DNA of 64,000 nucleotides from Dastarcus helophoroides (GCA_028583605.1 CM053325.1:41095435-41159434), one strand, 5' to 3'; counted from the stretch's first letter, positions 38,301 through 50,280 are shown. Made by a program: numbers and translations. The notes: a model not told the origin generated them from the letters alone.

Positions 38301-39372
38301 ATGGCAACAGCTTCAACTGAAAATAGTGCTAGTGCAAGTGATTTAAACGATATCATTTCAATAGAAATTGCTGAAAAATGATTGAAAGATTTGACGGTAA
38401 TGAGCTAAAACTGAATGAATTTTTGGACAACTGTGACGATGCTTTAAATTTAATTAAACCCAGATTTAAACGAGCATTGTTTGCCATAATTAAGACTCGA
38501 TTAACGGATCACGCTAGAGCCATTATTCGTAATAGAACATTTGAGAACTGGGAATCTTTGAAACAACATTTATTAAATGCCAATTTGGAGAGACGCACTG
38601 AAAGTCAAAGACAATTTGAACTTAGCGCATGTAAACAAAATCCAGGTGAAAATGTACTTTCCTTCTCTACAAAATTAGAAAATTGTTTTATTAACTTAGT
38701 AAGCACTATTGATCTTAAATTACCTAAAATCACTAGAGATACCTTAATTGATATGTACAAGCAACAATCACTTGATGTTTTTATTAATGGTTTGGAAAAG
38801 AATTAAACATTTTAGTAAAATCACAAAAACCGGAATCATTAGAAGAAGCTGTATCTATTGCATTAAGAGAAGAGCAACAAATTAAATCCAAAATCGAAAT
38901 GGCAAAATATCAAAATTGAAGCCCATGTAATCATAAATTTTGCATTTACTGCAATAAATCAGGTCACAATAACTTTAACTCTAGAGTTGCAATTTCAAAA
39001 AATGAAGAAAATATTCGATTTAATTCAAATTCTCAGCAAATCCCAAATAAATCTTGTAGAAAAAATTCTAATACCTATAACAATTATCCAAATTCAAATA
39101 TTCAAAGCTCTAATGATATTAAAATTTGCAATTACTGTAAAAATAAGGGACACTTAATCCAAGAATGCAGGAAACGTCAATATAATGAAATGAGAAAAGC
39201 ACAAAATCAAAATAATCCTTCAACTTCTAGAGGTAATATAGCTGGAATTCAAAGTGAACAAATTCAAAGTTTTCGGTATGAGCCTTGGACAACAGAATCC
39301 TTAGATTTACAAAATTTAGATCAGCTAACGTTTCCTTCATTAAAACAGGTTCTCCTTTTTATGTTAATTTAG
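38301..39372 (+). pseudogene. gag: Gypsy Gag, copy B
   Basis: Same as copy A except for two single-base losses in A-runs (near 38374 and 38800) that shift the frame, and three substitutions (one Val-to-Ile, one silent-looking, one near 38867). Zinc knuckles and the internal TGA are as in copy A. Homopolymer length differences of this kind are also a common consensus-sequencing error. Confidence 0.85.
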
Positions 39373-42300
39373 AGTCCCACCAATTTAATTATCAATCTAT
39401 CACTTTCATGATTGACTCCGGTGCGGACATTTCTTTAATAAAATTAAAAAACCTAAAAAGCGATGTTCCATTTTTCAACGATACGATGTTTACTTTAAAT
39501 GGTATAGATTTAGACATTAATAATAAAACAAAAACCTTAGGTTATTGCCACATTGAATTAAATGTTGGTAATAAATTATTGTTTCACACGTTACATATTG
39601 TTGATAATGATTTTCCTATTCCTTATGACGGAATCTTAGGAAATGATTTTCTTACTTCGCACAATTGTGACATTAGATGTAAAGATAAATTGTTAAGTAT
39701 TGACAATGTAAATTATCTTGATCTATATCAATTGAAGAATATTACTGCTACTAATTGTAATAATTCAAATTCTACTACATTTACTATTCCTGCTAATTCA
39801 AATAATTCGAATTCTACTATATTTACTGAATTAAACAAATCGAATTCTTATTTATCTCCTAATTCAAATAATTCTAACTCAACTACCTTTACTAATTCAA
39901 ACTTTACTGATTCTAGCAATTCAAAGTGTACTATTTCTACCAATTTACGTAAATCAAATTTTCCAAGTTCTGCTATTTCTGCCAACTCAAATTGTTCCAA
40001 ATCTACTATTTGTTCCAATTCATATAATTCGAATCCTACTATTTCTGCTATGCCTACCAATTCAAATAATTCTACTGCTTCTTATTTCAAATTGATGAAT
40101 TTGTCAAATATTGTAAAAACAAGATGCGAATAAGTTATTAAAATACATGTGGACAATCCCACAATAAAAGAAGGTATCGTTCCAAAATTATTATTAAAAG
40201 ATGGTATATACTAATCTAATAGCATTGTGAGAGTTTTAAATGATAATACAGCAATTACAACTATTTTGAACACAACGGATAAACCAATAAAAATTAATAA
40301 AATTTCTATTAAATTAGAATCCGTTGAGACAGACAGAGAACATATTGCCAATGTTAACGTTTGCACCAAGAATCAAAATTGCAATTCCAATCGATTAGAA
40401 CTTTTAAAATCAAAATTACGAAGTGAACATTTAAACGAAGAAGAAAAACTTTCATTACTGAATATTTGCTATGAATTTAATCACATTTTTTATTTAGAGG
40501 GTGATGATTTAACCGCTTCTGATAAATTTGTACATGATATTCCTATTACTGCCAATATTCCAATTAACGCTAAAACTTATAGATATCCTCAGGTTCACAA
40601 AGAAGAAGTTAATAAACAAATAAAGAAAATGCTTGACCAAAATATTATAGAACCATCGTGTTCCCCTTAGAATGCTCCTGTCTGGATAGTACCGAAAAAA
40701 GATGATGCTTCCGAAATAAAAAAATGGAGATTGGTTATAGATTACCGGAAATTAAATAACATCAGAGTCGAAGATTTTTACCCGTTATCTAATATTACCG
40801 AAATATTAGATCAATTAGGCCGCTCTAAATATTTTACCACCTTAGACCTTACATCTGGATTCCATCAAATTACGCTTAATCCTGCCGATGCGCCTTAAAC
40901 TGCGTTCAGCGTTCCATCAGGACATTATCAGTTTAATCGAATGCCCTTCGGGTTAAAAAACGGTCCCCCTACCTTTCAAAGGGTTATGAACACAGTTTTA
41001 GCTGGTATTCAAAACTACCGCTGCTTTGTTTATTTAGATGACATTGTTGTACATGCTGACTCTCTGGAAACTCATAACAAACGGTTAAAGGAAGTATTTC
41101 AAAGCATTTCTGCTTTTAATTTTAAAATACAGTCGAATAAATGTGAATTTCTTAGAAAAGAAGTTATGTACTTAGGTCATCTTATCACAGACAAAGGTGT
41201 TTTACCAGATCCGAAAAAGGCACAAGCTGTAAGTAATTTTCCAGTTCCTAAATCTCAACATGACAATAAATCCTTCTTAGGTCTGATCGGATATTATAGA
41301 CGATTCATCAAAGATTTTAGCAAACTTACTCAACCTTTAACAAAATTATTAAAAAAAGATACTAAATTTCTATGGACAAGTTTAGAGTAAAAAACTTTCA
41401 AAGATTTACGAAATTTGTTAATTTCTCCTCCAATTCTACAATATCCAGATTTTAATAAGCCATTTATTTGATGCAAGTAAATATGCCATAGGTGCCATAC
41501 TTTCACAAGGTCAACCCCCAAATGATTTACCTATAGCGTATGCTAGCCATACTCTAAATAAAGCAGAAGGAAATTATTCCACTACCGAAAAAGAAATGCT
41601 TGCTATTGTCTGGAGTATAAAACACTTCAGACCTTACCTATACGGCAGAGAATTTGTAATTATGACTGATCATCGACCACTCACATGGTTATTTAACGTA
41701 AAAGACCCCGGTTCGCGTCTTATTAGATGGAGATTAGCTCTTGAAGAATATAAATACCAAATAATTTATAAACCAGGAAAGCATATTAATAATACTGATG
41801 CACTTAGTCGTAATCCAATAGATTGTGAAATGAAAATTATTGATTCAACTCAAATCATCTACAAAAGATTTTTAGAAATGCGAGACAAACTGATAATCAC
41901 TAATAATAACATAAAAGAAATAAAATCCAGTTTAATAGATTCCAAAGAATGCCTAATTCTTCCTTTAGCGTCAGATTTAATATTCTATGATAAAATTCAA
42001 AAAGATTTTCAAAACAAATTTAATCATTTTTCTACTAACGCAAATACAAATTACAAAATTGGAGACATTGTAGATTTTCAAGAAAATAAACAAAAGATTT
42101 TATATCTAATAACTAAAGAATTTTATTGGGATTCAACTACTTACGAAAATTTATTTAATTGTCTTAAAAATTAAAAAAATTATTTACTCTTTTATAACGT
42201 TTCGATTATAAATTTGCCAAAACTTTGTTTGAGTTTCGACAAGATAAAATGGAATCAAGTAAGGATAGTGCTTGGATTTTTGTTTAAACAAACAAATATA

Positions 42301-43346
42301 CAAATAAATATATGCCACAATGAATTAATTACTCCAAATTATTCAGAAATAAATAAAATTTTAGAAGAAAACCATTCTCACCCAGTTAGTGGACATTCAG
42401 GGTTTCATCGCACTTTCAATAGAATGAAACAAAATTACAAATGGAGTAATATGAAAAACGACATAAAAACATTCATCAAATTTTGTGAAATATGTCAAAA
42501 AAATAAATTAGTTCGTAAAAAGAACAGATGTCCTATGCAATTAACTACCACATCCGAAAAACCTTTTGAAAAGATTTTTCTAGATATTGTTGGTCCACTA
42601 CCATTAACTGTAAACGGAAATAAATACATTTTAACATTACAAGACGATCTATCTAGATTCTCACAAGCATATTTATTTGCAAATTCGGAATTCCAAATTA
42701 CATTTTAACGGATCAAGGAAAAGATGTTAACTCCAACTTATTAAAAGAAATTAGTAAACTTTTTAAAATCAAACAAATTAATACTAGCGCATATCATCCT
42801 CAAACAAACAGTGCTTTGGAACGCAGTCATTTAACCCTAGCTGATTACCTAAAACATTATATTAATAAAAATCAAGACGATTGGAACGAGTGGATCGACT
42901 TCGCTATGGTTTCATACAATACAACAGAACACACAACAATGAAATTTACGCCTTTTGAACTAATATTTGGAATTAAACCACAATTACCTTCTTCAATCTG
43001 TAAAGAGCCAACTTTTCAGTACACCTATGACGACTACTTAGACGAATTAAAATTAAAATTACATTTTAGCCACAAATATGCTAAAGACAATTTAATAAAA
43101 TCAAAAGAGAAAAATAAAGAAATCTACGATAAAAAGATTAACAATCAGAAATTTTCTATTGGAGACAAAGTATATGTTCTAGACGAAACCTCTAAGCCGG
43201 GAACGTCAAAAAAGCTTTCACCCAATTATAATGGTCCTTATGAGAAAATAGATATTAATTCCGAAACTAATTCCACAATAAAAGTAAAAAATAAACCTGT
43301 AATTTTTCATAATAATAGATTAAAATTAGCCTTTGTAACAGAATAA
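39285..43346 (+). pseudogene. pol: Gypsy Pol (PR-RT-RH-IN), copy B
   Basis: Same domain order as copy A. The protease frame is open for 282 codons (39285-40133) because the stop seen at 33469 in copy A is a leucine codon here. Downstream it carries the same stops (40131, 40212, 40668, 40896, 41388, 42172) and the same frame changes near 41470 and 42690. YLDD is at about 41030, the first integrase Asp about 42590, the second just after 42700. It therefore descends from the same dead copy, or is the same locus assembled twice. Confidence 0.88.
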
Positions 43347-43775
43347 TCAAGAACTTTAAGGTACCACTTTAATCTTTGGAAAAAAATTATAGATTTATAT
43401 TTTATGAGAAACCTCAAAAAATTATATTGATCAAATCCAAGATAATTCCTTGAATTTAGAATTAAAACAAATATTAAAAAGAATGTTTATCATATGAACT
43501 AAACAGTTGTAAGAGAACTAGATTTCGTAAAATCAATTACATATTTTTCTTCACTTTCTTGAGCTTGAAATGTTATATTTTATAGAGAATTACAATTTTT
43601 TTTCTGTTCACCAATTGTTATAGTTTTTAATTAATATAATTGATTTGCTAACCTAACATTATATAATCTTAAATTTCAAACATTTTTGTATACATCTGCT
43701 AATTTCCTTTTTATCTTTAATTACATGTATGATTTATTTTAAGGAAAATATTATTCCATATTTTCTTTTTCTTAC

Positions 43776-43784
43776 GGAAGGAGG
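43776..43784 (+). other. Polypurine tract of the gypsy element
   Basis: GGAAGGAGG directly precedes the TGTAAT start of LTR 3, the normal position of the plus-strand primer. Confidence 0.7.
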
Positions 43785-44131
43785 TGTAATGTACCTACCC
43801 TACCCACTTGGGTCCAGATCCTTCTAAGTAACAAAGTTGTTACATCTGTTTCATCTAAATTACTTATTCTTATTGTGTGTTGGACGTTTCCGCCACTTGT
43901 AAGATCTAACTAAAGAATAAGCGGAAACCCCGTTGCGAAAAAGGATCAGGGTGTAAAATGTATGTATTGTATTTAGAATTAGAATAGTCAGTCTGGTCAA
44001 ACCTTTTTTAGAAGTAAGTTTATTATAAGGATCATTTAAAAGTATTAATATATTATAGTACACAAAATTAATCTCTTTAATTATATTTACTAAATCACGT
44101 CCGAGGTATCTACGACGGAAAATCCATTACA
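43785..44131 (+). repeat. Gypsy LTR 3 (diverged)
   Basis: 347 bp with TGTAAT...ATTACA ends. Differs from LTRs 1 and 2 at about 12-13 sites (roughly 3.6%), all substitutions. It is the true 3' LTR, preceded by a proper polypurine tract and followed by the target duplication CACG. Confidence 0.9.
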
Positions 44132-44135
44132 CACG

Positions 44136-44845
44136 CTCCCAAAAAATCGTCTTTTCGTATTTTGAGTTATCAGTGAGATAGTCTCTCAAACTTTACTACA
44201 TAAAAGATGAAAATTCGCTATCTTTGGTTGGTATTCACACATTAGCGGGATAAGTGGTACCTTTGCATTATATATTAGTTGCCATCATATTATGTTTGCA
44301 AAAATTAATTTAAATTTCGGGGCAACTATCCCACTTTTAAGCTAATAATATTTAAAAATGAATTAGTTAACATAGCATAACTATTCTTGCAAATTACAAC
44401 TAAAGACAAGTTGAATTAAATTTTTTTCCATTAAAAATGCTGCTGTGGACAGATATGTGAATATTCTGCATACAAATAATTAACGAAAGTCGCTAGGGAC
44501 TTACTTTGCCAGTCAGTAAATTAATTTACTTAAAAGGGCTCTACAGTAAATTAATTTCTGTTTTTAGAATGTCAAATTTGAAAACTTTCAGTTTAATAAG
44601 CTAAATTTATCATGAATTCGTGTAAACTCTTCTTAATTTGTTTGAAATTACTTTACCTTTAGAAGGTCCTTTTTTAATTCTAGGTGAGCTGTACGGACAG
44701 AAAAAAAAACTACATATATGCGGATAAAGAACAAATTTTCACATTTCTTTCTTTCGATATGAAAATATGGATTCCACGTTTGACAGAAAAAAGCTGTTCA
44801 AGTTAACACAAAAAAAAGTCTTCGATCAGATTGCATGGGAAAGTC
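44136..44845. other. Spacer between gypsy and Penelope-type elements
   Basis: AT-rich, no gene or repeat recognised. Confidence 0.3.
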
Positions 44846-44941
44846 ATGCAAATTATATATGATAACGAAGGCTTCCACGGCCAGAGTCAGTACAGGATAT
44901 ACTTCTTCCGGGATTGGACCGTGTCAAAGAACTACTAAAAG

Positions 44942-44986
44942 TGTTCGACGTTTCGCCCACCATCGTAGGGGGTTTCTTCAGGAACA
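44942..44986 (-). ncRNA. Hammerhead ribozyme-like motif, left arm
   Basis: Same layout as at 13992: stem I UGUUC/GAACA, CUGAAGA core, GAAA and GUC all present. The closing G-C pair of stem II is replaced by A-C, leaving CCC/GGG. Core residues are intact, so cleavage is possible but stem II is weaker. Confidence 0.6.
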
Positions 44987-45171
44987 AAGAAAAGAAACAA
45001 TAAATAAAAAGAGAAATATAAGTAAAAACGAAAAAATGAAAAGGCCATTTTCAAAACATCAGAGGACGGTAACTCAGTATGTTCGCCATACCAGAGGCGA
45101 AACTCTTCTGATTGGAAATTGGTACAAAGGATAAGAAAGCTTAGACAGAAGAGCACGGTTACTCAGTATAT

Positions 45172-45226
45172 CCACCATACCAGAGGCGAAACTCTTCAGA
45201 AGAGTTTCGCCTCTAGTATGGTGGAC
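45172..45226. repeat. Near-perfect hairpin in the left arm
   Basis: Arms of about 26 bases (CCACCATACCAGAGGCGAAA... and its complement ...TTTCGCCTCTAGTATGGTGG) meet with almost no loop. A shorter form (CCAGAGGCGAAACTC / GAGTTTCGCCTCTGG) is at 46109-46145. Confidence 0.8.
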
Positions 45227-45511
45227 ATACTGAGGGACCGTGCTGTGATGTTTTAAAATTGGCCTTTTCACTCTTTCATTCTTGCATATTCCCTTATATT
45301 TCACCAGTATGTCTTTAAAGCTTGGAAATAAGTAATCTATAACGTTTTGTTGCTTACCTGTGAATTAAAACAATTAATAATTCTTTTGTTTATTAGATGT
45401 CACAATTAACCTACAAAATTTTGAGAACAAATGTTAACTGTAAATTTTTATAAAAGTGTTGGATTTATATAACGGTAAAATGTAAGTATAACAATAGGAA
45501 CGATAAGTGGA

Positions 45512-45665
45512 CAACTGTTACTTATTTTAAGTCTTAATTATAGGTCCCACGTTTTAGTAAAGAAATATTTAATGTTTCTTTATGTTTTAGTAAAGAAATA
45601 TTAAATATTTCTGTCTTAAAACCTGTGGGATCTGTAGGTAAGACTTAAAATAAGTAACAGTTGTC
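45512..45665. repeat. Large palindrome in the element centre
   Basis: CAACTGTTACTTATTTTAAG at the left is matched by CTTAAAATAAGTAACAGTTG at the right. The inner parts (GTCCCACGTTTTAG / CTTAAAACCTGTGGGATC, AAAGAAATATTTAA) pair imperfectly. Arms of about 75 bases make this a strong cruciform or RNA hairpin. Confidence 0.8.
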
Positions 45666-46349
45666 ATCATATGTTGATGTATATTAGTTGCTACATGATT
45701 GCCCTTAGATATTTAATAATATTCATTATATTCAAGTGTGGTTTTTCTTAGGAAAAATATCTGGTCAATTATTAGAATTCAATATTTATTAAAGCGCCAA
45801 TAATTGACCACTGTGGTCAACTACTGGTGTTACAAAAAAGTTAAATTTTTTTCCTTTTCGTCTATTGCATAGCTTAGGGGATAGATAGAAAAAATATTTT
45901 TATTTAAAAACATATATTATTTTACAGCGGATGCAATAGTTGACCATGGTGTAATGACTGTTAATAATTGGGTTTTTGTCATGGTCAACAACTAGTATAT
46001 TAATTGGTATTTGTTTAAGGCTGATGTATTTAAAATTATTCGATTATTAATGTGGTATTTTTCAGGAAAAACAACTTAAATCAGAAAAAAAACCAAGGAA
46101 CACTTTATAAACCAGAGGCGAAACTCTTCTGGGAGTTTCGCCTCTGGTATGGAGGATATATTGAGTTACCGTGCTCTTCTGTCTAAACTTTCTTATCCTT
46201 TGTACCAATTTTCAATTCAGAAGAGTTTCGCCTCTGGTGTGGTGGACATACTGAGTTACCGTGCTCTGATGTTTTAAAATTGGCCTTTTCATTCTTTCAT
46301 TTTTGCCTATTCCCTCATATTCCCCTTTTCATTTATTTTTTCTTTTCTT

Positions 46350-46394
46350 TGTTCCTAAAGAAACCCCCTACGATGGTGGGCGAAACGTCGAACA
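46350..46394 (+). ncRNA. Hammerhead-like motif, right arm, core mutated
   Basis: Stem I (UGUUC/GAACA), GAAA and CGUC are kept, but the core reads CUAAAGA instead of CUGAAGA, a change of the conserved G5 that inactivates hammerheads. Expected to be dead. Confidence 0.6.
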
Positions 46395-46471
46395 CTTTTA
46401 GTATTTCTTTGACACGGTCTAATCCCGGAAGAAGTATATCCTGTAATGCAAATTATATCTTTAGTGAAATA

Positions 46472-47124
46472 CAGGGATCCCAGAAGTACGGAATAAAATT
46501 CATATCTTTTGAATAAGTTAATTTTTTTTAAACGCCGAAACACCTTAACGGTTACAATTGAATGGCTGCCAGGATCCCCCTACTTAACGGCCTTGGATTA
46601 ATTTCTTTGGAAATATTTGAAAGAAAGTGTCTACTAGGACAGACTGGATAATATTAAGAATTTAAAAAACAAAATTGGGGCCGAGAGGGGAGATGCATAA
46701 TTTACCAGCTGAAGTCATTCGGAATGCCGTGGACAGCTTTTATTATCGCCTTGGAGAATGTCAAATAAAGAATAGAGGACATTTTCAGCATAGGCCTCAT
46801 TAGGTTTATTTTTCTAAATTATCCAGTTGTTTCAATTTCCAAATGAAAAAAAAAAAACTTGTTATTGAAAACAAACAACTTGTTTGTTTGGTATGGCTGG
46901 ATTCGGTTTCCTATAAGCCTTTCAACGAGCTTCCTCATGCCTCGTGTTTCTATTTGAGAAAAAAAAGTAGGGTTAGCTGGAAGTTAGGGGGTTGAAAAAA
47001 AATTAATTATTTTATAAACGAAAGATGGGAAAAAATTCAGACCAGTTAACGTGTTTCGGCATTTTAAAGAAAACTAACCCATTCAAAAGATATGAATTTT
47101 ATTCCGTACTTCTGACTATCCCTG
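46472..47124 (+). mobile_element. Internally deleted mariner-like element
   Basis: Terminal inverted repeats of about 90 bases: left CAGGGATCCCAGAAGTACGG, right end complementing to CAGGGATAGTCAGAAGTACGG-like sequence, with shared AATAAAATTCATATCTTTTG and GCCGAAACAC. A TA precedes the left end (46470-46471); the right has TG. The interior (about 46560-46800) encodes the C-terminal part of a Tc1/mariner-type transposase on the plus strand: an SPYLTALD segment (site of the third catalytic acid), then LPAEVIRNAVDSFYYRLGEC. The N-terminal two thirds are deleted, so it is non-autonomous. It landed 13 bases from the target duplication of the Penelope-type element. Confidence 0.72.
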
Positions 47125-47324
47125 TGTACAAGTGAAAGTGCCTATATTTGTTTACTACCTTTTTCCATAAGAGAAAGGGGTATAAGTTATTTATACATAT
47201 TTATGATTGTATATTTAAATTAAATTGATACGCCTACCTATGATTTCAAAATATTAGGAAATATTAGGAATTATTTCCTTTCACGATTATTCATTTTTTT
47301 CCAATTTTATAAATTAAAAGACAA

Positions 47325-47430
47325 ATCTTGCCCCCTGAAACCAAAAAAGATTAAAAAACACAGCAAAGTTGCTCTAACGCGTTTAGATAACCAAGCTACT
47401 GTCTTCAGAGAAGTACAAAAAAAATATATT
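47325..47430 (-). mobile_element. Penelope-like terminal fragment (family of 62.1 kb)
   Basis: Shares CCCCTGAAACCAA, AAAAACACA and GCTCTAACGCGTTT in order with 62058-62146, the terminal segment of the Penelope-like element at the right edge. Only about 100 bases remain. Confidence 0.65.
47371..47413 (-). ncRNA. Hammerhead-like motif, degraded
   Basis: CUGAAGA is kept, but the conserved GAAA reads UAAA and stem II has mismatches compared with the 62.1 kb copy. Probably inactive. Confidence 0.5.
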
Positions 47431-49730
47431 GCGAACAATGCGAGGTGATTTAAATTAAATTAAAATGTTGAATTTTAGGTGTTATTAATAAAACTAGAGA
47501 ATTAAGTGAAAATTCTGAGAAAAACTCCTTTACAGAATAAATTTCGGCAAAGCTGAAATTTCGAAAAATAGAAATTAATTAAATTCGGTAATTAACTGGC
47601 GGTTAATTTACTCACAATCAGTCAACTTCAGTAAGTTCTCTATATTATTGAAACGGTAGAAATAAAAACGACTACCAAAGAAAATTCAAAATTTAAGGAA
47701 ACTTTTAGAAATAAAAAACTCAGAATTTCGACCTTTAGAGATCCAGATTTAATTTAAAAAAACTCGAATTTAAAAACTTTGCTCAATTTGGAAGAATAAC
47801 ATTGGACAATTGAAGAATAAAAACTAAAATGAATAAATATTTCTGGAAAATGGCTAAATTTGTAAATTTAAAAAACAAATTTTATGATTGGGAATTTTAG
47901 GAATGGAGCGAAATTTTCAAAAGGCAAACCACAAATGCTATTTAAAAAATGCAAAATTTTCAATGAAAACTTATATACACGTACGTGTTGTTGTGTCTCT
48001 CGAATATGTTAAACGGAAGATAAAAATTTGTAGGTCAGTGCGTCACTTTTTCAATTAGAAATGTGAACATTGGATTTTAGATTTTTATGCATAATTAAAA
48101 GTTTGCTGTATCAGTGTTTTTAAAAATTTATTCTCTGAAGGTGTAACATAAAGTACAAAAGCATATGTGGATTATTTTTGAAGTTAGAAACCTGGAAGTT
48201 TCTATTCAAATTTCTGAAAGGCTTCGAAAATAATTACATGTGTAATAAAAAATACATTTTGATTGATTGAAGGGCAGACTTATTGGAAGGAAATCTCGCG
48301 GACGACAAATATTTAAAACACACATATCATAATCTCATCAGGTCATCATGTACACGGTTAGTAAATGAATCTGAAATCATCATGAAATCACAAATTTACT
48401 TAAATTTTAATTAGAGCCAAATTTTTACATTTTTAGGTTCTAAAACAAATCCAATTTTTAATTTGAATTATAAAAGGAATAATTAACTTGCCCATAGGTT
48501 AGCCATGAGTGGTCCAATGACCGCTTTCTTTCTTTAAGTTGGTAAAAATTGATCGATTAAGAAAATATTTGAGTTAACCGGCTTTTAAGAGGCACTTTAA
48601 GGTTGACCACGTATATAGTACCCTAAGGAAAGATAGGCGCCAGGAACGAACTCCCTTTAAATTGCGCTGAATTTCGCTTTTCACAAGTGTGGGTTATCGC
48701 ACTGAAAAGCATTGAATATAAAACGCTGACACCTATTTTTTTAATTCTAAATTACTTTTCTGTTTTTTGTTCACTTTATTGGAGCAAGACAGACACTGAC
48801 TTACTTTGTGAAATAAAATTTGTCCCGTCAGTTGGCTTGCCGCTCTCAGAAATTGATACGAATTTTCCATCATAAGCTTGTCGTTACTTTTTTGTATTCT
48901 ACGACATAACCTTTTACTAAATTTAATTAGAAGAGTTACCAAATATTTAACAATTGGCTTTTTGGCACAATGCTGGGGTTTATATTGTTTTAAGCTTTCG
49001 TCCTTAATCTCTTAAATCAACTTTATATTAATGTTCCCGCTTGGACATTGAATCGTTGAAATCTATATGTAGCGCGGACGTATTATTTTCTACAAGAATT
49101 ACGCATTATGTATTATGCTTTTCACATGAATGTTTACACAATTATATGCGAATGGAAGCTTTAGAGGTGCCTAAAAATAACAGTATTTATTGTAAAAATA
49201 ACAATTAAACGCCTCCAAAATTATTCCTTCAGTAGCTTCGTAATAATAATTTTAATATCAATATGAATGAAGATTAAAGAACGGACGGAAAGCAGCTGAA
49301 TGTAATAACACAGTAGAAGGAATGAAAAAATTGCAGTTTGCGACTACACAAATTGAAAGATATGCTATTTGGTAAACTAGAAAGATAAAGCCAATTCTTT
49401 TGATAAATTTCAAAACATCATTTGAATTTGGTGTTTCTACTATTGACTTTGGTTAGGCTACAAGTTGGAATGTCTTTATCTGGTTAGACATTCTACAATT
49501 AGAATCCTGCTTTATTGTAATTGTTTTAAGGCGTTTTATTAAAGTGTAGCCATTGTGTACAGTTCAACTATCCACATAACTTAGGTTTTTACGCGGTTGT
49601 CTCTGGCTCTGTTCTGGCTGTGTGTTTGATACAGTAGTTCCCCTAAATCATAATATTACTTGCTTTAATTCAAAATTATGTTTTCAACTATTTAGAAACA
49701 ATCTTAGAATACTTTATAAAAATTTACACT
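47430..49730. other. AT-rich spacer, no gene recognised
   Basis: Short AT-rich frames only. No repeat structure established. Confidence 0.3.
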
Positions 49731-50280
49731 AAACGAACTGTTACAGAATTTTTCCCCAGTGAAGGAGTCGTGGCTTAGTATTTATAATTTACGAGAAATT
49801 CTTCTAAATGCCACTATCAATCTATGAAATAATTTCCTTTACTCTCGCCGTTGGGGAAAGAGCAAGAGCCTCTTTTTATTACAGGTTGGGAGTCGTACAC
49901 CCCTGTGAGGACCCCTTGTTTGGGCCGATGTGATAATCTAGTGAGTGGAAAACTTTCCAAAAATTGACAAGTCCGGAACTGAAGAGTGAAAATATTTTTA
50001 AGTCCAAGATTCCGCTTAAATATAATTAAATTTGGTAATTGCGCGGCACGACGGCTAAAGAATACCAAAAAGGGGCGCCAGGTGATTTTGAATCACGCAA
50101 TGTACCTAACGGAGACGTAGAAAAATCACCAAAATATACCCAAAACGGAAGCTGGACAACTCACTCCTAGATGGCGTAGTTTTTGGGAGCGGAGCGTCTC
50201 GTTGCCACTCTCTCTCTCTCTGTGACCTACCTTATTGAGAGTGTTGCCATCTATGTTTTAACCTTACAATTTAGACAGGC
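49731..50280. other. GC-richer block with CT run and paired AGATGGC words
   Basis: No gene found. The block contains CCTAGATGGCGTAG (about 50166-50179), a CTCTCTCTCTCTCTC run (50208-50222) and an inverted GTTGCCATCTATG (about 50243-50255). The arrangement could be regulatory (GAGA-type and CTCF-like motifs) or part of an unrecognised repeat. Confidence 0.25.

Larger units (their letters stand above)
31708..44131 (+). mobile_element. Ty3/gypsy retrotransposon, LTR-int-LTR-int-LTR array
   Basis: Three 347-bp LTRs (31708-32054, 37751-38097, 43785-44131) alternate with two internal regions that are near-identical at an offset of 6041-6043 bases. One 4-bp target duplication, CACG, flanks the whole array (31704-31707 and 44132-44135), so it behaves as a single insertion site. 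Each internal region encodes Gag with two zinc knuckles, then protease, RT, RNase H and integrase, with no envelope gene. Nearly all stops and frameshifts are shared by both copies. The first two LTRs look identical, while the third differs at about 12-13 positions. Either a dead element was recently duplicated, or the assembly repeated it. Confidence 0.9.
44859..46445. mobile_element. Penelope-type foldback element with 13-bp TSD
   Basis: The left arm (44859-45300, plus) and right arm (46105-46445, minus) are inverted copies of the fragment at 13911-14365. The element is bounded by a perfect 13-bp duplication ATGCAAATTATAT (44846-44858 and 46446-46458), a long variable-length target duplication of the kind Penelope-like elements make. 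Each arm carries a hammerhead-like motif and the CAGAGGCGAAACTCTTCTG module. The 800-base centre has no RT frame but holds a large hairpin (45512-45665). It is non-autonomous or a relic. Confidence 0.65.

Noticed and set aside
13911..46445. CRISPR-like array from the repeated CAGAGGCGAAACTC module
   Set aside because: Only two or three units per locus, in mixed orientation, in a eukaryotic transposon context.
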